Made by a program: the position numbers and the translations under genes. This document shows, in pieces, positions 12,171-24,154 of a DNA stretch of 64,000 nucleotides; within the stretch, counting starts at the first letter, position 1, and each line of letters starts with the position of its first letter. The stretch spans positions 1,517,501 through 1,581,500 of the forward strand of contig WPIO01000012.1 in NCBI GenBank assembly GCA_009760855.2. Reading direction: 5' to 3'. The DNA comes from Cristatella mucedo. Taxonomy: Eukaryota; Bryozoa; Phylactolaemata; Cristatellidae. Under the pieces are notes generated by a model. That model was not told the DNA's origin. It worked only from the letters and a program-made list of their open reading frames with translations, and ran no database searches.

Positions 12171-13543
12171 CAATCGATTTACCCCTAAACCAGGCACTGT
12201 TTAGACAGACGAGCACCAGCCGAAGCATATGCCGGGCTGGTCTTACCAACATGGCGACTACCCCAGGCCAAAGCTTTGGTCTGAAGTTGTGACAAGTGCA
12301 TGCACGTGAGAACAGAAGATGTGCCTCCTCGTATAGGAGTGAGATACGTGGCCCGCAGCTCACAACTCGAATGCATTGATTCCTCTTGGCATCCGAATTT
12401 CAGTTGACCAGAATAAGTTCTACTGGTGCAGTTGAGGATTTAATAATACACGAATCGCAGTTAGGCAATGCTGAGCAAAAAGCCTAATCTGGGCGTCATT
12501 CGCTTTTAAGCCCGCCACTTTCGCCTGGTCGCCGCGATTTTCCGTTTTGTAAACTTACATGAGGACTGTTTGTCGCTGCTGTTGAGCGGTCGCTCTCCGG
12601 TGGGGCTTGCAAACTTGTCTGACTGATGCATGTCAGGATGGCGTAGAGGTTAGTCAAGCCGCGGCAGTCAAGATGCGCCGAGAGAGGCCGGTACTAATAA
12701 TAAAGAGGCAGCGTCTGTTTTTGCCACAGACGCCACCGACTGACAAAGAAACGGCTGTAAGCCGAAAGCCTAAACGTAGCCTGTTTTTAGAGGCTTCTAT
12801 AGGCCGCCTGCGACGGCTGGCTGGGCTCGCGTAATGCGATCTCTTGAGCAGCTGCAAGCGCGGGCTGCCGTCTCGCTGGAAAGATAGCTACTAGTCAATC
12901 CATTAGCCGTCGAAAGCAATTAGCAGATGGCGTCGTGCCACAGGCCAGTTTCGCCAACGTAAACGAGACGCGAACCACCTATTCCGCACACCAGGTTAAT
13001 GGCGCTTTTTTACGCTCTCGCTCCCGAACTAGTTCGCCGCTTACGTCAACGCTGCTCCAAGCTTAGCTGGACGAAAGACCGACTACTCAACGAACCGCAA
13101 ACGATAGTCACCTGCGGCACCTCGATCGAAACCCGTTGCCCCCACCCCCCAGGGAGGAGGGCCGCCACCCCCCCTCTTCCCTCGCTGCCGCTTCTCATTC
13201 GCTCGTCATCATATGACAATAGCAATTGGCTAACGCTCGCATTACTCGACCCGACCGCACCTTTGGCAATAACCATCGCCTACTGCAGACGATTACCCCT
13301 GGCTTGCCTGTGTGCACCTGCGTATGTACGTACGCGTTACCTGTGCGTGTGCATTTGCGAAGGCAAGCGTTTGATTACGTGCACGTGTTACACGGCGTGT
13401 TTCTATGACCCTTTCGGAATGTCTGCTTGGGCGTTTTTCTATGTTTTTCGTCTGTGTCCACGTGCGAGAGTCCGCTTGCTCGGCACCGTGTAAATGTCTG
13501 CTAATCAGATTTCGTTGTTTGCGTTCAGATTCAGTGGGATAGC

Positions 13544-13549
13544 AATAAA
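13544..13549 (+). terminator. Candidate polyadenylation hexamer AATAAA
   Basis: A canonical hexamer 2.5 kb after the KLHL stop. It is the second + strand AATAAA after that gene; use is unproven. Confidence 0.2.
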
Positions 13550-13607
13550 GCACAGCAAGCGCCGAGCGTCTGTAACTAGGCTTCGCTGTGGAACTCCGAC
13601 GATAAAT

Positions 13608-13780
13608 AAATAAATAAATTGTTAAATTTCATTTGTATAGCGCCCTGAGAGGGCTTCATCTCTATCTATCCTGGCCCTTTTCATTTGACGCTCGAGGCTC
13701 GAGCCAACGACCTCGGTCGTTAAAGGCAAGCATCTTACCGCTGGGCCAAACTAAGGCGGCCTCGCTGGTGAAGGCGACTC
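13608..13780 (-). mobile_element. tRNA-derived SINE, family S1
   Basis: Reverse orientation. An (AAAT)n tail at 13603-13620 is followed by 'catttgtatagcgccctgag', and the B-box complement is 'ggctcgagccaacgacctcg'. The A-box complement lies near 13735-13760 ('cttaccgctgggccaaac'). Confidence 0.85.
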
Positions 13781-14935
13781 TTTGATGTAGCCCGCCTTCT
13801 GTTATCAGTTCATTACGGCGAGCTGAGTTGTGCAGCGAGCACGGGACGTCCGCTGGAGCCCTCGGCCGCACAGGTGCCGGCATCTCGACCTTCGATGGCG
13901 CTGGCTGCTCCCGCCCTGCCGCGGCAAAATGCACTGTCAGGTTCGCCTACACTATAGGCTGATTGCATCCGCCTTGCCCCCATTGGCCCACTGTACAAGT
14001 AAGATTGCCTCGGCCTCCGAATTTTTTGCCGTCTTCTTTGCTTCTGCATTTCATTTCGCTTCACTCGCTTCAGCTTGGTCTTCGCTGCCCAGCAAGTAGG
14101 CGTGCCCAGTCAAAAACTAAGCGCTCGGCCCTAGCTGGCGATCTCAGCACGGCGATCTCAGTCGCCGCTGAATCGTGCGGACAGGGGTGTGGGCGGGTCT
14201 AAGGACTTCGAACCGGAGGGGGGGTTGGGTGGGCGGGTCAAAGGACTTCGAGCTAGAGTCTGCCTGGCCGGCTCAGCTAAATCGTGCAGATCGGAGAATG
14301 CTCGACTGCGGGTTCAGTCGCCGTGCGAGCGAGCGAACAAAAGGAGAGATGGGGAGAGAGAGCGCTGGTTAATACGCTCTCTAGCTCTGTAAATACGACT
14401 GGGCCAATACGATGCAGCACCGCTGGCCCGGTCGCGGCCACGCCGCCCGCCCTGTAATGTATGCACGCTCGGCGACGGGCCACCCTCGCCACCCTAATGA
14501 GCAGGTCGAACCGAGAATCGCGTTTGACGCTAGCGACAGCAGACGTTCGCAATCGAAACTCGTGAAATTGAAGATCGGCGCAAAAAAAAGCACACGCGCA
14601 CCGACCGTCCAGCTGTACGAGCTGCCAGGGCCGAGTGCATAGTGGTGCAAGACAGCCCCATGCTGCTTTCAGGCGTCCTTCTGAGCTGACGAAGCTCCCC
14701 TCGAACGTAGCGACGGACGCTAGCTCCGCAGCAACAGCAGTAGCGAGAAACATCGAGAAACGGCGCCGGTGCATCACGCATGCGACACGCACGAAACAGA
14801 CCAACTCAGCAAAACGAGATTGGATTAAAAGCCCTCGCTATCCTCCGCCGTCCACTCGAGATGCACGGCCCAAGCTGCGAGCGCCAACTAATACATCTTC
14901 TGAAGAACGAGCGCCTATAAATACTCATTGACTGG

Positions 14936-14937
<2 letters not shown>

Positions 14938-15004
<67 letters not shown>
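14938..15004. repeat. (CT)n microsatellite
   Basis: 67-bp uninterrupted dinucleotide tract. Confidence 0.98.
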
Positions 15005-15006
<2 letters not shown>

Positions 15007-16300
15007 GCGAAGCTCGGGTTTGTCCTACAAGCGAAATTGGCAAAGCCCAAGCCCGTACCGGTAGGTGCCCTCAAGCGCTTCCAGCGCTTTTGTTTTTTAG
15101 TTAATGGACGCTACGATGTCAGATGTGCAAGCGTGCTTATGTATGCGCAAGTCAGTGAGCTCGCGTGCGTGAACGCATCTATCGCAAACCGCGGATCCGT
15201 CGAGGTGTCGAAAGCGAGGCTCCGCGACTGCGGGAGTAGGGCTCCCCCCCCCGGATGTCGCCGAACGTGCCGTACTAGTGAGACGTCGACTGGAGACGCA
15301 AGAGTTTACTTTGAACATCGGTACGCTACCCGGAAAACATCGTTTTCCGTGTCCTGTCGCGTGGCAGAATGCGAAGCATACCTACAAGGGGTCCGCCTGC
15401 GGCAAAGATGCAGAGAGGAGGCGCCTTCAGACAGCAGCCGCCCACCCACCTAGAAGGCAGTTGGGGGCGAGTGTAGTTGGGGGGGGGGGCGTGTGTCGCA
15501 TCCGAAGGAGCCGGCGAGCCCAACCAATGTGCTGGCTCGTGCAACGACATCGCTCAGGCTCCTCGTGAAATGCTCAGCTAATCCTTTAGGAATCCTCGGC
15601 TGCCCCCCCCCCCCACGACCATAGGCGTACGGAAGGGTAGGGTAAAGGGGCTCTGACCCCCCCAGACCAACCACAATGGGCGACCGAAGCATCGGTCGCC
15701 GATACTCCTTTCAAATTTCCGAGCGTTACAAACGCGCCCTGCCGAGGTTTCTGCACCAGTGTCCTTAGACCACAGAAAGTAGCGCTCGCAGCGGCGCCAG
15801 TGCTCTCCGAAAAGTGACAAGCACCGGCGAAGCTGATGAAGCACGACACAGCGAGTCGCGGATGCAAACTTGTTATTCCGACGGTGGCTGGGCATGGCAG
15901 CAATAAAGCGGGGCCTCCGCGTCCCTATCGTAGAGCGAGAAGTCTAATCGACAGAGGGCGACCTGCGGGCTTCCGTCCCCCAACTGCGTTACGTACGCGG
16001 TACGCAGCGACTTGTACGTCCGGTCACGACTAGGCCGCAAACGCGGCGCTGGTAACGGTGCTAGTCCCAGCCAGCGCGCTACGAATACCGGTGACGCTCG
16101 AACCTTGTAGCACGGCGAGCGACATTTGTGCATCCAGACAACTAACTTGAAAGCCCAAAACCGACCAGTTCGTCGCTCAAAGCACAACCCGTCGACTATT
16201 ACATGACTTAAACTATGTACGCCTCCTAACCATAGATTATGACCCAACTACGTCCTAATAATTTTAGTAAGGAAACCTCAAATAATGCACGGAATACCTC
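15005..16300. other. Intergenic, unrecognised
   Basis: No gene is recognised. Homopolymer runs (C runs near 15246 and 15604, G run near 15479) and 'cataggcgtacggaag' at 15620-15636, which resembles the end of a MITE, are the only features seen. Confidence 0.35.
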
Positions 16301-16304
16301 AGAG

Positions 16305-16442
16305 TCAACCATGTTATGCTTGTTGTCATTTACCTTGTTACCATTCGATCGCGCTTCCTTTGTAGCAAATATAAAGTGCCTAGAAAGAGATTGAGTTCTC
16401 TGAGAGCGCTATATCAAAGGTATTATTTTCATTCTAATTATT
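16305..16442 (+). mobile_element. LINE 3'-end fragment
   Basis: 'accatgttatgcttgttgtc' through 'gtgcctagaaagagattgag' and an ATT-rich end match the last ~135 bp of the LINE at 57.5-59.0 kb. Confidence 0.85.
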
Positions 16443-16569
16443 TTGTTGTTTCCGCTATGGCTCACAGAAATGAATTTCTCACCATTTAGGTCCCAAGTCA
16501 TGCGCCTATGGATGAAAAGTAGCAAAACTGATTGGCTGGTTTAGAGGAGCTTCTGGTCTCGAGGAAAGG

Positions 16570-16715
16570 ATAGTGAGTGAGAGTGAGAGAGACACAGAAA
16601 GAGACAGAGACCAACAGAGAACGAGAGACAGACTGACAGAGGGAGAGAGACCGAGACTGAGAGAGACAAAGAGGGGAAGAGAGAGAGAGAGAGACGACAG
16701 AGAGGGCTATCTAGT
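16570..16715. repeat. Imperfect (GA)n/(GACA)n purine-rich array
   Basis: Low-complexity GAGACAGA units. Open frames over it are artefacts. Confidence 0.9.
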
Positions 16716-17390
16716 AAGAGCCAGCAAAGAAAAATTGAGACAAATGTTGGGCATACAATGGTGAGGGATAGTGCATTACCAGTAAATGGAAACAATTCGG
16801 CCAACTAATGAAGGCAGGAAGCTCAAATAAAGCGACATGCTGTATCTGTATAACCTAAGAAGCCTGAACTGTAGGAGGCTATACGAAAACGACAGCGGTA
16901 ATTGAGTGGCTAAATTGTTCCGTAATTGGAAGCAAAAGTCCGCTGTAAATACTGGTTGCGCATTGTGTGGAAGCTTCAAAGCTTCAAGCTTCAAAGCTTG
17001 TTTGAACTTTTCCAGCAGCTTTGTGTGCATGCACCACGAGATGGAAGGTTGACCAACCGGTCGAGCGCACGAAGGCGGGTTGAAGGCAATCGCGTTGGTA
17101 TACTGAGTTCGGTATAGTAATTGAATGCACGCCTGTGATACCTTACCAACTAATAGTAGCCAGCCGCGGTCGCAACAGACCGCGGCGCCTGAGTCGAGCT
17201 TTCGCTCGTAGCAGCTTGCGTAAGTAAGCACGGGCGCACAGACACAGGTGAGGAGCCATGGGAAGATCACGTGGGAGGATCACGTGGGAGGAGCGCGTTT
17301 CGTCGGAGCGCCGCATCTGGGCGCCGTTTGCCTCTCGGAAATGAAGCTCGACGTCGCCTAGCCATTCGGCCAATCCAAACGCTCGTAGGG

Positions 17391-17490
17391 CAATAAGAAT
17401 AATAATAACAGCACACTCGATAAAGTGCCCTCGGAGAACTCAGTCTCTTTCTAGGCGCTTTGCATTTGCTGCAAAGGAAGCATTCGCCGT
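17391..17490 (-). mobile_element. LINE 3'-tail fragment
   Basis: (AAT)n followed by 'cgataaagtgccctcggaga' and 'ctctttctaggcgctttgca' is the reverse complement of the LINE tail. Truncated after about 100 bp. Confidence 0.85.
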
Positions 17491-17569
17491 CTAGGAAACC
17501 GTAGTAAAAAAAAAAGAGTTTACATCGATTTACATCGATAGCCATCGGTTTTTGCTCGTCAACCTACTT

Positions 17570-17757
17570 ATTGCGGCTATTTTATAGTTTATTTTACTTT
17601 ATTTTTACTTTATTTTTTATTTACTTTTATAGTTAATTTTATTTTATTATTTTTATTATTTATTTTAATTTTATTTATATTTTATAGTTTTAGTTTATTT
17701 TATATTTATAATTTATTTATTTGTAGTTTATTAGGCTATTTTATTTTACAGTCTTTA
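17570..17757. repeat. AT-rich (TTTA/TTTTA)n block
   Basis: About 190 bp of nearly pure A+T with TTTTA periodicity, directly against a CpG-rich block. Confidence 0.85.
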
Positions 17758-17759
17758 CC

Positions 17760-18465
17760 TCCTAGTCAGTCAATCTGTCGGCGCTATCGAACCGGGTCCA
17801 TCGAACTGAGCCGTAACTAACGAAGCACTGGCACGCCGCACGTTGCGCGTAGACTCGGAAAGCGGCGCTCGAGCGGCCATCGCATCCAGTCGCTTCCGTC
17901 GCACACACACGCTTCCTTCTCCAATCGCTTCGTCCTTGAGGCCGCAGCCGGACGGACGGTGGACGCGCTGCCGCTGCCTGAAATTTAAACAGCGCCCGCC
18001 GACCGGCCGCAACTAGGTTGGAGACGCATCCGCCGCAGCTGTTCGCCGTCTCGCGGCGCTCTCGCTCCGCCGCGCCGTCGCCTTCCTCCCGCTTAGCTCC
18101 GAGTCTCTCTATCGCGGGCACCGCCGCTGCCGCCGCCGCCACCGCCGCCAGGTCGGTCCAGCAGCGGCGGCGGCGCCAAATCGCTACCTTCGCTAGCGGG
18201 CCTTTTTCGTCGGCGCGGCGATGACGGCGCCACGAGCGGTAAGTGACGGCGGCAGCCGCCGTTTGCTGTTTCAGCCGCCGCCGCCGCAGCTGCCACCGCT
18301 CGCTGTTAAGACGCCGGTAACTAATGCTGACGCGAATGCGGCGGCAGCAGCGGCGCACGGGTGGCATCCCGTGCGCTGCTGCTGCCATAAGCGACCGGCG
18401 TCTTTGCATAGCCAGCACACTTTTGCAGAGCCGCGTCGTACGAATGCAGAGCGCAGTGAGTGACG
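17760..18465. promoter_or_regulatory. CpG-rich block, possible promoter or unannotated first exon
   Basis: Very high GC with dense CpG and GCC/CGG triplets, bounded by the AT-rich tract on the left and microsatellites on the right. At 18221 an ATG with six open codons runs straight into a consensus donor (GCG|GTAAGT), which could be a short first coding exon on the + strand. Open frames of over 200 codons on the - strand are Arg/Ala low complexity and look like GC-driven shadows. No protein family is recognised. Confidence 0.35.
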
Positions 18466-18711
18466 GATCCGAGCTGCTGCAAACTTAGCCTCGGCAACAG
18501 AGGTGCGCATCAGCATTAGGCTGCCAGCTGATTGCGCATTGTGTAGTTCACAGTAGACACTAATTTCTAACGCAAACGTATCGGCCCAATCCAGGCGATG
18601 ACGTCGGGGTAGCAGCAGCGGCGGCTGCTGTCCCGAGCGGAGCGGAGAACTCCGGAGGTCGAAGTGTAATCCCGGAAGTCGACGGAGGGAGGGTTGCCGG
18701 TAGTCCAGAAA

Positions 18712-19062
<351 letters not shown>

Positions 19063-19319
19063 TGCAGCTATCCGAACGCCGCGTCGAGGCTCAAGTCACG
19101 ACCTCGATGGGCTACGGCGGGTTATGATTTGAGATGCGCGCTTGTGTCGGGTCGTTTTAAATAGCTATCGGTGTGAAATGGAGGGTTTTCCGCAGAATCT
19201 CTGGGGCGAGATTCTCAGCAGTGGTTCAGTCGGCAGTTATGATGTGCGTCTCCGAAACTTAGTCCCGAGTATCGCGCTGTCAAATGCTTTGCTAAATTAT
19301 TGACGCGTGTTCCCCTGGC

Positions 19320-19360
19320 CCGGGAAAAATTGGCTTTCTCCGCAAGCCAATTTTTTCCGG
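19320..19360. other. Hairpin-forming inverted repeat
   Basis: Arms 19320-19336 and 19344-19360 pair over 17 positions with one G-T step, including a perfect 12-bp core (AAAAATTGGCTT / AAGCCAATTTTT). The loop is 7 bases. Confidence 0.8.
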
Positions 19361-19524
19361 TCCGCGGTCCTGTCGCGGATACGAGGGAGCCGGAAAAGCC
19401 AATGATGGCGGACGATAACTTGACGATTCTGCTGATGTCGCTGTGCAGCGAGCGAGCAGCTGCTCCCCGGCGCGCGCCGTCTGCTTATTGAGCGGCATGT
19501 TGTGGCTTCATTCTACGAGCAAGC

Positions 19525-20195
19525 TCCGGAATGCAGAAGGAGGGACCTTAGGCGAAGCATGAGTGCTTATGCCAAAAAGGTGAAGGACGATCGTGAAGGT
19601 CTCCTTCATTCAGTGCCAGACGCCATAATGTTACGATGCCTGACCTGGTGGAGAGTAATTCTGATTGGTATGCTGGATCCAGAGAATGCATGGACCTAAA
19701 ATTAAGTGGCATAATCTTGAAGTCGTTGCACTGCTTGATTGGAAGCCAGTGAAGATCGGCGAGAAGTGGTGCTAGAGTATAGCTACTACTACACTTACAA
19801 TTGACAAGCCTAGCTGCAGAGTTTTGCACCCACTTTAAGCGTCTGATTGCATTGGTCGGTTGACCTGCAAGCAGTGAGTCGCGGACGTCGAGACGGTATG
19901 CCACAAATGCATGGAACAATTTAGATCTACTATCCCTGTCTATGCAAGCCCGAATTTTAACAATGCCGTGTAGCTGAAAGTAGGCAGACTTGACTGTGGA
20001 GCTGCTGTGGTCGGCTAGTGCAAGGTCATTCAGGAAGAGGACACCTAGCTTTTGTGCAGATACAACAGGAGATATGCTGGCAGAGCCGAGTTTGAGCGTT
20101 AAGCTTTCAAATTTATGAGTCACGCCTAGTTTGCCTATAACTACTATGTCGGTTCTATCTTCGTTTAATTCGAGAAACTTTGCTTCAGTACTTTC
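19525..20195 (-). mobile_element. CR1/L2-like LINE fragment (RT C-terminal half)
   Basis: The reverse-strand translation over 235 codons carries family signatures in order: a FLELNEDRTDIVVIGK-like block, LGSASISPV, an 'SSTVKSAYFQLH' block, LLADLHWLPIKQ and the following Phe-rich segment. A single frame is open over most of it, but both ends are truncated. Confidence 0.9.
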
Positions 20196-20197
20196 GG

Positions 20198-20275
20198 ATT
20201 GCCTTCTGCAGGACTCGAACCCTCCAATCCTTGAATGGTGAAGTTCAAGCACCTTACTACAGGGCTATAGGCAGT
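20198..20275 (-). mobile_element. tRNA-like SINE head (partial, S2-type)
   Basis: 'ctgcaggactcgaacc' is a B-box complement and 'caccttactacagggctata' an A-box complement. It directly abuts the LINE fragment; the body is missing. Confidence 0.6.
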
Positions 20276-20784
20276 GAGTTACTGAAGACAAAACGCATTT
20301 TACAATTTTCTTGTCTTTTTTCAATTTTTTTAAATACTACAGTTCTGAACTTCGCGAAGTGCAGAAGTTTAAATAATGCCGGCGATCACGGTGTACTGTC
20401 ATTACGAAAAGAAGATTAAGCTTTACGCTCGCTGTTCCCACGTGACCAGAGAACACTCAGCCATTTTCCTGCTGCCTCCGTAGGGCGAGTGCGTGCATTA
20501 CAATTGGTCTGTAGTCAGACCTTTAGTGAGCAAAAAAGCCGTGCAGCCGTAGCGTAAACTCGTGGCGTAAACGCAACTTCCAATTAGGACCTGCATCGTT
20601 AGGATCGTACTTGATTGCTCGTCAAAAACGAATTGACTTTAGCCTGCTATGACTAAACTTTTGCCGCGCCAGAGTAACTCGCAATCGGCCTAGTCCTGCA
20701 CCGCGTGGCGCACGTCCTTCCGTTGGACGGCACGCTCTGCGCTCTGCGGCCACTCTCTTTTGACCTTTAATTAGCCGCGCGCGC

Positions 20785-20802
20785 GCGCGCAGCAGGCTCG
20801 CC
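20785..20802. repeat. (GC)n run
   Basis: Alternating GC at about 20776-20793, capable of Z-DNA. Short. Confidence 0.6.
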
Positions 20803-21128
20803 CGCGTGCGAATTTCTGAGCATCAACTTCTTCTGCAACGCCTAACGGAATGCGAAAATCGTTTAGCTTAAAAACAACGACGACGGCGGTTCCATTGAAA
20901 GCAATATCCAGGAGGCGCGTTTCGTTGGCCGACGCTACTCTTAAGCGCCGCCGCCGGCGCTATCGCGAGCGTGCGGCGCACCGGCGGAGCGTCCACTCCG
21001 AGCTTTTCTCTAAAGCAAAAAAGCTGCTGGAAAACCTTAAGCTTAAGCCAGGCTGTCTACCATGTCGCGCAAGGTCGGCGAGCGGCCGGAAGGTAGCGCG
21101 TCAGCATGAGGTCGCGCGCTCTCAGTTA

Positions 21129-22055
21129 TAATAATAATAATAATAGTAATAATGCACGTGATAGAGCGCCCTCAGAGAACTCAATCTCTTTCTATGCGCT
21201 TCACATTCACTGCAAAGGGAAGCGCGATTAAATGGTGAGTAATATCATGCTTGATAACTAGCATGAATAACATGGTTAGGGGTGACATGCACAGGGTCAG
21301 CATGCAAGTGTGGTGAGTGGCAGCGTGCACAGTGTCAGCATACATTTACACACGAAGGACGAATCACAGGGACCCACTACATGCTGTCCTATATAGGTGT
21401 TTTTTAGTTCTTTTTAAATGTGGTCAAGTCAGGGGATGTTCTCACGCAAGTCGGCAGGGAGTTCCAGGCTTTCGGAGCATTCGAACTAAATACACGGTCT
21501 CCAAAGGATTTAAGATTTGTACGAGGTACTGGTAGACTTTTGGATTCCGAAAAGCGAGTGGTACGATGGTTGGCCTAATGGGGGAGTATATCTGAGAGAT
21601 AGGCTGGAGCAAAAGAATGAAGGGACCTAAAAGTGAGCGACAAAACCTTGAAGTCAATCCGTTGCTTGACTGGGAGCCAGTGCAAGTCGGCGAGAAGTGG
21701 TGTAATGTGGCAACTGCGACGCTCACGACAGACAAGCCTAGCTGCGGCGTTTAGCACCAGCTGTAATCGCCTGATAGCATATGCCGGTAGGCCAGCAAGC
21801 AGTGAGTTACAGAAGTCAAGACGGGATGTCACAAATGCATGGACCAATTTATACCTGGTATCCTTATCTAAAAAGGCCCGAATTTTAGCAATGTCGTGTA
21901 GCTGAAAGTAGGCACAGACTTGACTGTGGAGCTGATGTGGTCGTCTAACGAGAGGTCACTTTGGAACACGACACCTAGATTTTGAGCTGATTCAACGGGA
22001 GATATGCTGGCAGAGCCAATTTTGAGCGTCAGCCGTTCCAATTTCTGAATCACAC
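21129..22055 (-). mobile_element. CR1/L2-like LINE, 3' half
   Basis: It starts (its 3' end) with (AAT)n and the family tail at 21150-21200. It runs through the C-terminal RT segments (LLADLHWLPVKQRIDFKVL near 21650; 'FCNSLLAGLPAYAIRRLQLV' near 21750) to the LGSASISPVESAQNLGVVF block near 22000. The frames are shifted relative to each other, so it is inactive. Confidence 0.92.
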
Positions 22056-22760
22056 AGTTGTGCGCGTGCGCGTGTGCGTTCGCAATGCGCTGGGCAATGG
22101 AAGACCGGTATATAAGATGCAGGTTTATGGCACGCGCTGCATCACGCGTCACCGCCCTTAACCACCGCAGCCGTCCGCCGTCAACTAAAAAGAAGTGGAT
22201 TGCCTTGACTCCGAGACACCTTCGGTGATAGCTTCTGCCACTCTCTTATCGATCCTACATGAACTCGTGAGAGCTTCGTGGTTTGCAAATCCCTGAACGC
22301 GACGTCGCAACGACGCCCGCTCGCAGAACTGACGGCGCAGAACTCGGCAGCTCTCCTATCGGCTGCCAAAACACGTGTTAGCACGACGTTTATCGCCTGT
22401 GGCAATATTGGTCGCAGAGGGTCTCATAATTGTTTGGATAATTTGCTAATCTCCGTTTGCTCAGCCGCTAGGAGCTAGCAGATATCGCCGTCGGCGGCGG
22501 CGGCGGCCGGCAGATAAAGGTCGTCGGACCTAGGCCGATGGTGCGAGGATCAGATCCCGGCTCTGACCCCTCCCGCCGAGCCGCAGCTCTCCGCGTGCGG
22601 CTCGGCGCGCGGCTTCGACGCGATCTCGCGCCGTCGGCGTTCGCTTACGCCGCGCGCTAGCTCCTTGCAGCGACGAGCGGTCTGCCTGCGTCTTTGGAGC
22701 GGAGCGAAACCGATAGAAGGGTACGGCTGCCGTCAGTCGGAGAGGTTAGGCCGGGAGGGG

Positions 22761-22807
<47 letters not shown>
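22761..22807. repeat. (GGC)n trinucleotide repeat
   Basis: About 15 to 16 uninterrupted GGC units, 375 bp upstream of the Wnt ATG. It is probably in the promoter or 5' UTR. Confidence 0.97.
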
Positions 22808-22893
22808 AGTAGGTGAGGCGTCGACAGCACGGAAAGTAACGGGCGCCGCTGTGCGCCGTCCGTCAATCAACTCGCGCGTCGGTCCACCGCTGC

Positions 22894-22929
22894 GGCGGGC
22901 GGGCGGGCGGGCGGGCGGGCGGGCGGGCG
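22894..22929. repeat. (GGGC)n tetranucleotide repeat
   Basis: Nine GGGC units about 250 bp upstream of the Wnt ATG. G-runs of three at regular spacing could form a G-quadruplex. Confidence 0.95.
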
Positions 22930-23181
22930 CGCTTTTATCGGCCGACCGGTAATCGGCGCCGTAAATACGGCTCGCCCCGTCCGCTCGCGGTTGGTTCGAC
23001 GCGATGGCGCGAAATATCATCCGAGCCGGGATCGCGTTGCACGCCGCCGCCGACCACCTCGTCCGCCCCGCCCCGCCAGGGGCCAGTGCGGCGTAGGGTC
23101 GCAAAGGCGCGGGTAGGGGTGGCGCGCGAGACAAGAGACAAGACAGCGCTCAGTTCGCTACCGTCACCGTCGTCCCGAGCC

Positions 23182-23294
23182 ATGTCTCCGAGCTCCGCAA
23201 CCCCGCCGCCGGCGTACCTCGTCGCCGTCACGCTTTCCGCAGTAGCCTCGTGCCTCCTCGGACTAGTACCGGCGGCCGGCGGCATAGAGTGGCT
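23182..23294 (+). CDS. wnt11: Wnt11-like exon 1: start codon and signal peptide
   Basis: ATG at 23182 opens a short polar/proline N-region. A hydrophobic stretch follows (YLVAVTLSAVASCLLGLVPA), typical of a secretory signal peptide, and then GGIEWL. The exon ends after the CT of a Leu codon at a consensus donor GTAAGT (23295). The in-frame TAA just after the donor would stop the protein at once, which supports splicing. 'I.WL' immediately after the signal peptide is the Wnt11 start of the mature protein. No other ATG in frame lies upstream before a stop that I could see. Confidence 0.92.
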
Positions 23295-23423
23295 GTAAGT
23301 ACCGCGCGCGCGAGCGGCGGCTTCGCGAGTCGTTCCGGTCCCTCGGTCGCCGCTTCCGCAGCGCCGCGCCGCGCCGACCGACCGCCCTAACGCACTAGCT
23401 CGCGCGCTCTCGTCGCGTCGCAG

Positions 23424-23662
23424 CGGCGTGGCTGGCCTCGATCGGCCGGCGGCGCTCGTGCTGACCGACGCCAAGCTGACTCGCCGCTACGGCCTCAACC
23501 AGCAGCGCGTCGCCCAGCTGCGGGCCAACGCCAACTCGGCGCAGCACGTTCGCGAGGCGAGCCGCATGACGATGGACGCCTGTCAGGACTCGTTCAAGGA
23601 CAACCGCTGGAACTGCTCCTCAATCCGACGCCTGCCGACGGTGTCCAATGAGCTGGCGCTCG
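23424..23662 (+). CDS. wnt11: Wnt11-like exon 2: N-terminal Wnt domain
   Basis: The acceptor CAG is at 23421-23423. The first C completes Leu from exon 1, giving WLGVAGLDRPA. The exon reads YGLNQQRVAQLRANANSAQH, VREASRMTMDACQDSFKDNR and WNCSSIRRLPTVSNEL. 'C...F.D.RWNCSS' is the universal Wnt motif with the conserved N-glycosylation site (NCS); the following Ile is as in Wnt11. The exon ends with one base of a Gly codon before GTAGGC at 23663. Reading through the intron gives an apparent 360-codon frame that is not real. Confidence 0.95.
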
Positions 23663-23813
23663 GTAGGCAGGCGCCGCCGCCGCGCGCGGCCGTATCGCCC
23701 GGCGGCGTCCGCCTAGATTGTGCGGCTCAAGTTTGGGCTCCTCGCGAGCGAGCGAGCGAGCCTCGGCCGCCATCCGTCACCATCCGTCGCCATCCGTCGC
23801 CTCGCATTTTCAG

Positions 23814-24154
23814 GCACGCGCGAGCAAGCGTACGTCTACGCGCTCGCCTCGGCCATGCTCACCTACTGGGTGGCGCAGGCGTGCGCCTGCGGCTGTGCCG
23901 CCAAGGACAACGAGGTGGCGGCGCTGCGAGCGGCGAAGCGCGACGCCGCCGCAATCAGGGCGCAGTGGAGCGGCGTCGGCTGCAATGCCAAGCTCGACTT
24001 CGCGGTCAAGTTCTCCGAGCGATTCACCGACTCGCAGCTGAAGAAGTCGAAGAAGCTGCTGGCTACGTCGACGGCCGCCGCCGCCGCCGGCCCGACCTAC
24101 GCGCCCGAAGCTTCTGCGCTCGTCAACTTGCACAACAGCGCCGTCGGCCGCCAG
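23814..24154 (+). CDS. wnt11: Wnt11-like exon 3
   Basis: The acceptor is 'gcattttcag' (AG at 23812-23813); GC completes Gly. The exon reads GTREQAYVYALASAMLTYWV and AQACACGCAAKDNE, then 'WSGVGCNAKLDFAVKFSERF', then KKSKKLL and finally LVNLHNSAVGRQ, ending in phase 0 at GTGGGC (24155). 'ACxCGC...W.G.GC' and 'LHNxxVGR' are core Wnt motifs. An unusual Ala-rich insertion (TSTAAAAAGPTYAPEASA, about 24069-24120) sits between the Lys-rich segment and 'LVNLHN', where Wnt11 proteins normally have a short link. The donor is a weaker GTGGGC, so an alternative downstream donor cannot be excluded, but frame and motifs fit this one. Confidence 0.93.

Noticed and set aside
17762-18418. A 218-codon - strand frame in the CpG-rich block
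   Set aside because: Low-complexity Arg/Ala composition and no recognisable motif.
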